Positions 58,290-64,000 of a stretch of DNA of 64,000 bases are shown here, piece by piece. The notes below the pieces were generated by a model. The model was not told the DNA's origin. It saw only the letters and a list, made by a program, of their open reading frames with translations, and did no database searches. The position numbers were made by a program, and so were the translations under genes. The DNA is from CAYNLK01 sp964398055 (lineage in GTDB: Bacteria > Chloroflexota > Anaerolineae > 4572-78 > J111), in NCBI GenBank assembly GCA_964398055.1, contig CAYNLK010000003.1, forward strand, positions 186,001 through 250,000. The letters are read 5' to 3'. How positions within the stretch are numbered: position 1 is the stretch's first letter; each line of letters opens with the position of its first letter.

Positions 58290-59366
58290 TTAAAGCTGAC
58301 GAAACTCGCCGTAGGTATGGCGAGAAGGCTCTTGTCGGGGGCCGACAAAAATAGGGTTGGTGATCAGCAGGGCCAATCCGGTCTGGTCCCACACATCAAG
58401 CCGGTACCAATCAGTTTGGGTTGGATTTACCTGAGCCAGGTACGACAACCGGGTCTGCTCGGCCTCGATAGGGAGTTCGAGCACCACCCGCCCATTATTG
58501 ACCAGCCGGGCCAGCGCCGTAGAGGGAGCAGCCATGATGGTAGCCTCAAGCGCCAATTCGCCGGTCTGCTGACCCAGGCCGGCCCCAAGATGATAGAGTT
58601 GGCCGTTCAGCCGGGCTTGAAACGAGACCTGCGGGCCCAGACTAACATAGGCCCGCCGCTGCCGCAGTCCGGCCAGAATGGCCGCGCCGGAGAGATTATC
58701 GGCATAGACATAAGTACTGGGCAAGCCGAGCCGTTCGGCGGGTTTGAACTGGCCGGGTTTGGGGGTGGGAGTATGAAAGTCGCTGCCGCCAATGGCGGTA
58801 AGGCGATAGCCGGCATTTAATAATTCTGTCCACAAAGCCACAGTTGCAGGGTTGGCCTGTTGATTATCAGGCCAACTGGGATCGTTCCAGATTTCCAGGC
58901 AGTGCAGATGGGTCAGATGGGTAGCCTGATCCAGCCAGGCCCAGGGAGGCAGGAGCGGATGGTTGATGGAATTGAGCAGGCCCTGGGCTGCGGTCTGCTG
59001 CATCAATTGGGTGGGAGTATTGTACATGCCTGTTAGGGTGTGCAGCCGATCAGGCCAGACGCAAAGCTCGGCCAGCCAGTCGAACCGGCCGGCCAGGCCG
59101 AAGATATTGAAATGGCCGGCCTCTTCCAGCGTAACCTCCAGGCCGGGGATAACCAGCACATCGGTCATGTCGCCAAATTCAGGATAGGCCGCAATGGTAT
59201 TATGATCGGTAATGGCAAAAAAATCCAGGCCGGCAGCGCGGGCCACCTCAAGCAAGTCGGGCGGTGAGTAAAAGCCATCTGAAAAGTTCGTATGGGTATG
59301 AAAATCACCGCGGTACCAACCGGCCCGAGGCTGGAGGACTTTTGTTAGGGACAAAAATGACGACAT
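58290..59366 (-). CDS. PHP-domain metal-dependent hydrolase (CehA/McbA-like)
   Basis: About 358 residues from ATG 59366 (AGAGG upstream); a TTG at 59381 would overlap the preceding gene. PHP motifs: YRGDFHTHTNFSDG (HxH), DFFAITDHNT (motif II), VIPGLEVTLE (Glu) and GGSDFHTPTPK (late Asp/His). The C-terminal third is beta-rich. CehA-type PHP proteins cleave phosphoesters or carbamates in the cell; no signal peptide is visible here. It is 8 bp after the PRC-barrel gene. Confidence 0.85.
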   Translation of the reverse strand: MSSFLSLTKVLQPRAGWYRGDFHTHTNFSDGFYSPPDLLEVARAAGLDFFAITDHNTIAAYPEFGDMTDVLVIPGLEVTLEEAGHFNIFGLAGRFDWLAELCVWPDRLHTLTGMYNTPTQLMQQTAAQGLLNSINHPLLPPWAWLDQATHLTHLHCLEIWNDPSWPDNQQANPATVALWTELLNAGYRLTAIGGSDFHTPTPKPGQFKPAERLGLPSTYVYADNLSGAAILAGLRQRRAYVSLGPQVSFQARLNGQLYHLGAGLGQQTGELALEATIMAAPSTALARLVNNGRVVLELPIEAEQTRLSYLAQVNPTQTDWYRLDVWDQTGLALLITNPIFVGPRQEPSRHTYGEFRQL

Positions 59367-59374
59367 AAACGCCT

Positions 59375-59989
59375 CTACCAACGTTTTAGCTCGATGAAGG
59401 GTAAAGCCTCTACCCCTTTTTTATCTAACTTCAAGTGAACGACGTTCTCTTCGATGTGGTCAATCTCTGAGATCGGGATGTCCACATGGCGCCGGTCCCA
59501 TGGCAGCCCCTCCCGCAAAACCAAGTGGGTAATGAGGCCGGTCTCGGGGTCAACCACAAACTCATCCACCTGGCCCACCCGGCCATCCGTAGCCCGGACC
59601 CTGGCCCCGCGCCGCACGGCTAACTCACCCGGAGGAATCTGCCGGCGAGTATCACTCACAACCTTTGTAGCCGGCACCCGGTAGGGCCACAGCAAGGTTA
59701 ATTGAGGGTCGGTGGCGTAATGGGGCACCTCGCGTTGCACAAAATCGGTTTGGTTAAAAGGTTCTAACGCGGTTACCTCATCTCGCGTCAAGTTAAGCAG
59801 AATTAACTCCGGGGTGGTTTCCTTGATCCAGCTCACCGGAACCAGACGTTCGGTGTAGGGCGATTTGGCTTCCTGAATGACCATGTGGGTGACCATTTCG
59901 GTAGCCGGGTTGTAAATGATGTGAGTGGAACGGCCACACCGACCGTCGGTGCAGTGGACATCAACATTTAAGGGAAGTTTCATAACCAT
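59375..59989 (-). CDS. Two-domain PRC-barrel protein
   Basis: 204 residues with two PRC-barrel-like units. The first, about 5-75, has CTDGRCGRSTHIIYNPATEMV and HMVIQEAK. The second, about 120-200, has VRATDGRVGQVDEFVVDPET, HLVLREG, RRHVDIPISEID and VHLKLDKKGVEALP. PRC barrels are small RNA- or protein-binding folds found in ribosome maturation and photosynthetic proteins. Here it probably binds a partner in the cytosol. It is followed by the PHP hydrolase gene in one unit. Confidence 0.85.
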   Translation of the reverse strand: MVMKLPLNVDVHCTDGRCGRSTHIIYNPATEMVTHMVIQEAKSPYTERLVPVSWIKETTPELILLNLTRDEVTALEPFNQTDFVQREVPHYATDPQLTLLWPYRVPATKVVSDTRRQIPPGELAVRRGARVRATDGRVGQVDEFVVDPETGLITHLVLREGLPWDRRHVDIPISEIDHIEENVVHLKLDKKGVEALPFIELKRW

Positions 59990-60001
59990 CTCCCAAAAAC
60001 A

Positions 60002-60142
60002 GTGGTCAGTTATCAGTTATCAGTTATCAGTTATCAGTTATCAGTTATCAGTTATCAGTTGTCAGTTGTCAGTTGTCAGTGGTCAGTGGTCAGTGGTAAG
60101 ATCAACTGTTCACTGTTCACTGATTACTGATTACTGTTCACT
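60002..60142. repeat. Long heptamer tract, CAGTTAT type, with inverted second part
   Basis: About 13 units in a row: TCAGTTA seven times, then GTCAGTT three times, then GTCAGTG three times. A second part of TTCACTG and TTACTGA units is roughly complementary and could close a stem. The right end abuts the stop codon of the Opp ATPase gene. It fills the whole 155-bp gap. There are no unique spacers, so it is not a CRISPR array. Confidence 0.9.
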
Positions 60143-60144
60143 AA

Positions 60145-61155
60145 TCACGCCGCGATCTTGCTGCCGCCCGACTCGTCGGCCAAATGGCAGGCCACAAAAT
60201 GGCCGGGTAGCACTTCGCGATACGCCGGCACAACCGCGGCGCACTCCACCACGGCCAGGGGACAACGCGTGTGGAAGACGCAGCCTGAGGGTGGATTGGC
60301 CGGGCTGGGTGGATCGCCCTTTAAGATAAATCGCCGCCGCTTCTTTTCAAGCTTGGGGGCCGGCAGCGGTACAGCCGAGTTGAGCGACTGGGTGTAGGGG
60401 TGCAGTGGGTCGGCAAACAAAGTCTGGCGGTCGGTCAATTCCATCACTTTACCCAGGTACATCACCGCCACCCGGTGCGAGATATGCTTAACCATGCTCA
60501 GGTCATGAGCAATGAAGAGGTAGGTTAAGCCCAACTGCTCCTGCAAATCTTGCAACAAATTGACCACCTGGGCCTGGATCGACACATCCAGGGCCGAGAT
60601 CGGTTCATCGCAGACGATAAAGCTGGGGTTCAACGACAGGGCGCGGGCGATGCCAATCCGCTGCCGCTGGCCGCCGGAGAATTCGTGCGGAAAACGGCGG
60701 ACATAGGCCGGATCCAGGCCCACCAACTCCAGCAATTCAGCCACCCGCTCTTTTAAGGGCTGGCCGCTCAGCAAGCCGTGAATCACCAGCGGCTCGGCCA
60801 CAATTTTGCCCACCGAGTGACGGGGATTGAGCGAAGCATAGGGGTCTTGAAAAATCATCTGCATTTTGGGGCGAGTCAGGCGCAACTCTTCCGGACTCAA
60901 AGTCGTCAGATCTTTCTCTTCAAAAAAAACCTGGCCGGAGGTGGGCTTCTGCAACTGCAAAATGACGCGACCGGTAGTCGATTTGCCGCAGCCGCTCTCG
61001 CCCACCAGGCCCAATGTTTCACCCCGTTTGATGGTAAAAGAGATCCCATCGACTGCTTTCACTGTACCTACCTGGCGACCGAACAATCCCCCGGAGGAGA
61101 TCGGAAAATGTTTCTTAAGCTGGACCACCCGCAGCAGTAGATCATTCTCAGTCAT
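60145..61155 (-). CDS. Oligopeptide/dipeptide ABC transporter ATP-binding protein (OppF/DppF type)
   Basis: About 336 residues from ATG 61155, which has GGAGGG upstream; the frame to 61275 lies inside the preceding gene. Walker A GLVGESGCGKSTTGRV, Q-loop MIFQDPYASLNPRHSV, signature FSGGQRQRIGIARAL, Walker B FIVCDEPISALD and H-loop FIAHDLSMVKH. The C-terminal oligo_HPY region has PPSGCVFHTRCPLAV. The HPY-type domain can carry an iron-sulfur centre. It overlaps the OppD gene by 8 bp. Confidence 0.92.
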   Translation of the reverse strand: MTENDLLLRVVQLKKHFPISSGGLFGRQVGTVKAVDGISFTIKRGETLGLVGESGCGKSTTGRVILQLQKPTSGQVFFEEKDLTTLSPEELRLTRPKMQMIFQDPYASLNPRHSVGKIVAEPLVIHGLLSGQPLKERVAELLELVGLDPAYVRRFPHEFSGGQRQRIGIARALSLNPSFIVCDEPISALDVSIQAQVVNLLQDLQEQLGLTYLFIAHDLSMVKHISHRVAVMYLGKVMELTDRQTLFADPLHPYTQSLNSAVPLPAPKLEKKRRRFILKGDPPSPANPPSGCVFHTRCPLAVVECAAVVPAYREVLPGHFVACHLADESGGSKIAA

Positions 61156-62158
61156 GGCGCGGCCCTCCTCGGTCGAGGTCGTAGAAGCAGGCAGCCTGGT
61201 GACGCGGCCCGACCGGGGTGAGGGACGGGATCTCCGCCCAACAGCGGTCAAAAGCATAGTCGCAGCGCCAGGCAAAGGGGCAATGCCTGAGTGGGATCAA
61301 CAAATCTGGCGGCGTGCCTTTGATGCTGACCAAACGTTTCGCCTCGGTCGAATCGAGCCGGGGCAGCGCGCCGAGTAAGCCCAGCGTATAAGGGTGCTGT
61401 GGCTGTTCATACAGCTCGTCCACCGGCGCAATCTCGGCGATCCGGCCGCCATACATCACCAGCACGCGGTCGGCCAGGCCGGCCACCACACCCAAATCGT
61501 GGGTAATCCAGATCACGGCCATGCCGATTTCGGCCTGAATCTGCTGGAACAACTCCACAATCTGAGCCTGGATGGTCACGTCCAGGGCTGTGGTCGGCTC
61601 GTCGGCAATGACAATTTCAGGCGAGCAAGCGATGGCAATGGCAATCATCACCCGCTGGCGCATGCCGCCGGAAAATTGATGGGGATAGTTTTTATAACGC
61701 AGCTCCGGGTCGGGAATGCCAACATGGGCCAGCAACTTGATGGTTTGCGCCCGAGCTGCTTCGCGGCTCAGCCCCAGGTGTTTGGTCAGAGTTTCAGCAA
61801 TTTGCTCGCCGATGGTCAAAACAGGATTCAGCGAAGAGATTGGGTCTTGAAAAACAAAGCCGATCTGACCGCCGCGGACGTTACGCAGCTCATGCACCGA
61901 CAGCTTGAGCAAGTCGCGGTGGTCATGGCCATCGAAGAAGATGGCTTCACCGCTTTCAATTTTACCGGGCGGCGTGGGGATCAGGCCCAGGATCGACATC
62001 ATGGTCACGCTCTTGCCGCTGCCGCTTTCGCCCACAATGGCCAGGGTTTCACCCTGCTCAAGGTCAAAAGTGACCCCGTTCACGGCATGCACAATGCCGT
62101 CCAACGTGTGGAAGCAGGTAACAAGGTTTTTTACCTGGAGGACAATGGGGCTGGTCAT
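61148..62158 (-). CDS. Oligopeptide/dipeptide ABC transporter ATP-binding protein (OppD/DppD type)
   Basis: About 336 residues from ATG 62158. Walker A AIVGESGSGKSVTMMSI, Q-loop FVFQDPISSLNPVLTI, signature FSGGMRQRVMIAIAI, Walker B IVIADEPTTALD and H-loop WITHDLGVVAG. The C-terminal region PLRHCPFAWRCDYAFDRC is the oligo_HPY cysteine cluster. It pairs with OppF as the ATPase dimer. Confidence 0.92.
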   Translation of the reverse strand: MTSPIVLQVKNLVTCFHTLDGIVHAVNGVTFDLEQGETLAIVGESGSGKSVTMMSILGLIPTPPGKIESGEAIFFDGHDHRDLLKLSVHELRNVRGGQIGFVFQDPISSLNPVLTIGEQIAETLTKHLGLSREAARAQTIKLLAHVGIPDPELRYKNYPHQFSGGMRQRVMIAIAIACSPEIVIADEPTTALDVTIQAQIVELFQQIQAEIGMAVIWITHDLGVVAGLADRVLVMYGGRIAEIAPVDELYEQPQHPYTLGLLGALPRLDSTEAKRLVSIKGTPPDLLIPLRHCPFAWRCDYAFDRCWAEIPSLTPVGPRHQAACFYDLDRGGPRHD

Positions 62159-62168
62159 TGGGCGTCGC

Positions 62169-63089
62169 TCACTTCCTGGCCCGGCGCAAGCGCGGGTCGA
62201 GCACATCCCGTAGCCAGTCGCCCAGCAGGTTCATCCCCAGGGAGGTGAACATGATGGCCAGGCCGGGGAAAGTAGCAATCCATGGAGCGCTGGTCAAGTA
62301 GCTGCGGCCGGCAGCCAGCATATTGCCCCAACTGGGCACCGAAGGCGGCACACTCAAACCCAAAAAGCCCAGACCGGCCTCGTAAAAAATCATGCGCGAC
62401 ATCTCAAAGGTGGCCAGGGTAATCAGCGGCCCCATCAGATTGGGCAAGATGTGGTCAAAAATGATGCGCGGCCCGCGCGCCCCGGCGCTAACCGCGGACT
62501 CGACGAAGCCGGATTGGCGAATCCGTAATACCTCCCCCCGGGTGACCCGGGCAAAAATCGGCGAGTCGGTGATGCCGAAAATGAGAATAACATTGATCAG
62601 GCTGCGGCCCAGGATGGCGGCGATCACCACCACAAACAGAAGATACGGCAACGACAAGACCAGGTTGACCACGCTCATAATGACAGCATCGACCCGCCCG
62701 CCTACATAGCCGGCAATCGCGCCAAAAATCAAGCCCAAACCACCGGCGATCAACACCCCAAAAAAGCCGACGGTCAATGAGACGCGAGCCCCATAGATGA
62801 CCCGGCTGAAAATGTCTCGCCCCAGGTTGTCGGTGCCGAAGGGATGGTTCCAATTACCCCCTTCTTGCCAGGCGGGCGGCATTCTACTGTCACGCAAATT
62901 TTGGGCCAGGGGATCATAGGGGACGATCATAGGGGCCAATGTTGCCGCCGCAACGACAATCAAGAATAGAATCAGGCCGATCAGACCGCCCCGGTCCCGC
63001 CACAAGAATCGGCCGGCATAAGCCAGGCGGTCGCCAAAAGTACGCTCAACATCGAGTAAACTATCTGCGGTGATGTCTCTAGTGGCCAT
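62169..63089 (-). CDS. Oligopeptide/dipeptide ABC transporter permease (OppC/DppC type)
   Basis: About 306 residues from ATG 63089, overlapping the OppB stop by 11 bp. Features: an N-terminal cytoplasmic stretch, a first helix LIGLILFLIVVAAATLAPMI, then PYDPLAQNLRDSRMPPAWQE, and FGTDNLGRDIFSRVIYGAR, the hallmark of DppC proteins. An EAA-type loop follows (VSAGARGPRIIFDHILPNLM). It forms the peptide channel with OppB. Confidence 0.93.
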   Translation of the reverse strand: MATRDITADSLLDVERTFGDRLAYAGRFLWRDRGGLIGLILFLIVVAAATLAPMIVPYDPLAQNLRDSRMPPAWQEGGNWNHPFGTDNLGRDIFSRVIYGARVSLTVGFFGVLIAGGLGLIFGAIAGYVGGRVDAVIMSVVNLVLSLPYLLFVVVIAAILGRSLINVILIFGITDSPIFARVTRGEVLRIRQSGFVESAVSAGARGPRIIFDHILPNLMGPLITLATFEMSRMIFYEAGLGFLGLSVPPSVPSWGNMLAAGRSYLTSAPWIATFPGLAIMFTSLGMNLLGDWLRDVLDPRLRRARK

Positions 63090-63999
63090 AACGTATCCTC
63101 GGATCGATAACGGCATAAGCCAGATCAGTCAACAGGTTGAGAATCAGTACAACCACGCTGGTAAACACAGCGATGGCCATCACCAGTTGAAAATCTCGCC
63201 AGCCGATAGCCTGCTCGAGTAGCTGGCCCATACCAGGCCAGGCAAAGATGGACTCGATGTAGATGGAACCGCCTAGCATGTAACCGAACTGGACGCCAAT
63301 CACGCTGACCAGAGGAATGGCGACGTTCCTCAAGACGTGCTTGACATAGATCACTCTTGGCTCCAACCCCTTGCTGTAAGCCGTCCGAATGAAATCCTCG
63401 CTCCTGATTTCCAGCACGGCCGAGCGGGTCAACCGGACCAACTGGCCCAACACCGGCAGCCCCAGCACAAAGGCCGGCATAACCACCGAGTGCCACTGGT
63501 CGCGACCGAAGGAGGGAAACCAACCCAACCTGACGGCAAAGAGCAGGATCATGATCAACGCCAGCCAAAAATTGGGGATACTCTGGCCCAACAGGGCAAT
63601 GGTGCGGCCGACCGAGTCGGCCACACTACCCGGATTGAAGCCGCCGATCAGGCCCAACGGAATACCCACCACCATGGCCATCAGCAGGCCCACCGCGGCC
63701 AATTGCACCGTGGCCGGCAACCGCTGCAACACCAACGGCATAGCCGGGGTTTTGAAGTGAAGCGAGTTGCCAAAGTCGCCCACAACGGCGCCTTTGAAAA
63801 AGTCCACAAACTGGACGAAGAGGGGGCGATTGAAGCCCATCGCCTCGCGGAAGGCGGCAACCTGCTCCGGTGAAGCTTCACGGGGCATCATCAACGAGGC
63901 CGGGTCGCCAGTAAGGCGAACCATGAAGAAAACCAGCAATAATACCCCCAATAAAAGCAAGAGGGATTGCAGGAATTTGGTCAGGAAGTAACGCAGCAT
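63079..63999 (-). CDS. Oligopeptide/dipeptide ABC transporter permease (OppB/DppB type)
   Basis: 306 residues; the ATG at 63997-63999 is at the window edge, and the length and the start MLRYFLTKFLQSLLLLLGVL look complete. Features: FFMVRLTGDPASLMMP, FREAMGFNRPLFVQFVDFF, the EAA-type loop FIRTAYSKGLEPRVIYVKHV and GSIYIESIFAWPGMGQLLEQ. It is first of the visible minus-strand order oppB-C-D-F. The peptide-binding protein gene, expected upstream, would lie past the right edge. Confidence 0.93.
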   Translation of the reverse strand: MLRYFLTKFLQSLLLLLGVLLLVFFMVRLTGDPASLMMPREASPEQVAAFREAMGFNRPLFVQFVDFFKGAVVGDFGNSLHFKTPAMPLVLQRLPATVQLAAVGLLMAMVVGIPLGLIGGFNPGSVADSVGRTIALLGQSIPNFWLALIMILLFAVRLGWFPSFGRDQWHSVVMPAFVLGLPVLGQLVRLTRSAVLEIRSEDFIRTAYSKGLEPRVIYVKHVLRNVAIPLVSVIGVQFGYMLGGSIYIESIFAWPGMGQLLEQAIGWRDFQLVMAIAVFTSVVVLILNLLTDLAYAVIDPRIRYGH

Positions 64000-64000
64000 A

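Noticed and set aside
60002..60142. CRISPR-like array
   Set aside because: Units are 7 bp and directly adjacent with no spacers, and there are no cas genes.
61156..61275. Longer OppF start at 61275
   Set aside because: It lies wholly within the OppD gene, and ATG 61155 has a good ribosome site.
1..64000. tRNA, rRNA and tmRNA genes
   Set aside because: Gaps were read on both strands, and no cloverleaf with a GGTTCGAATC-type arm or rRNA-like block was found; a covariance scan could not be run.

Overview
The window looks like a chromosomal stretch from an uncultured bacterium, most likely a member of the Chloroflexota (Anaerolineae-like). This is an inference from gene style, not from a marker gene: secreted solute-binding proteins with an N-terminal LysM module, proline/threonine-rich lipoprotein linkers, paired S41 proteases, a DUF3566-like membrane protein, and intergenic DNA crowded with heptamer repeats. 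The DNA is moderately GC-rich. A run of ten N at 3991-4000 shows it is an assembled scaffold, probably from a metagenome. No rRNA, tRNA or CRISPR array was found. About 55 genes cover most of the window.

Layout. 1-1824: 3' part of an FtsX-type ABC permease. 1840-3446 (-): a PyrK/PyrD-like pair whose PyrD-like subunit lacks the usual active-site motif. 3639-10902 (+): a sugar-use operon with a GntR regulator (broken by the assembly gap), family 4 glycosidase, PfkB kinase, LysM-type sugar-binding protein and two permeases. 10950-13283 (-): small membrane protein, HAD hydrolase, 2-hydroxyacid dehydrogenase. 13422-14390 (+): homocysteine methyltransferase family. 14400-17996 (-): an SsnA-like amidohydrolase and a YgeY-like M20 hydrolase flanking a pentapeptide protein and a one-helix protein. 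18134-21617 (+): a compact trio of membrane-anchored binding protein, binding-protein/VWA lipoprotein and zinc-ribbon/FHA protein. 21695-25298 (-): LeuD/LeuC-type dehydratase plus a homocitrate/isopropylmalate synthase-type enzyme with a leader hairpin. 25741-28670 (-): smpB and two S41 proteases. 28827-33119 (+): orphan P-loop protein, enolase-superfamily enzyme, SAM hydrolase, and a MurA with Asp in place of the catalytic Cys.

35020-52718 is an amino-acid catabolism island. It holds an ornithine-cyclodeaminase family enzyme, an FGE-fold lipoprotein, a complete polar amino-acid ABC transporter, a LarA-family racemase, a class III aminotransferase, a GlcD-GlcF-like fusion oxidase, a threonine dehydratase-like enzyme, a cupin, a YheO-type PAS regulator with operator-like repeats, a class I aminotransferase, a COG2403-type P-loop protein and ornithine aminotransferase. 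Taken together it could import ornithine-like amino acids, deaminate or transaminate them, and oxidise 2-hydroxy acids formed from them (inference). The remainder holds a large membrane protein, a GH39-like lipoprotein, a ribbon-helix-helix/LysM protein, a HAD phosphatase, a PHP hydrolase, a PRC-barrel protein, and an Opp/Dpp transporter (oppF-D-C-B order on the minus strand) running to the right edge.

The most unusual non-coding feature is the abundance of intergenic repeats with a 7-bp period and varying unit, often as inverted pairs, which in several places run into the ends of reading frames. There are also two MITE-like elements (one with a clear 6-bp target duplication) and three copies of a palindromic GTCATTCCGA element.
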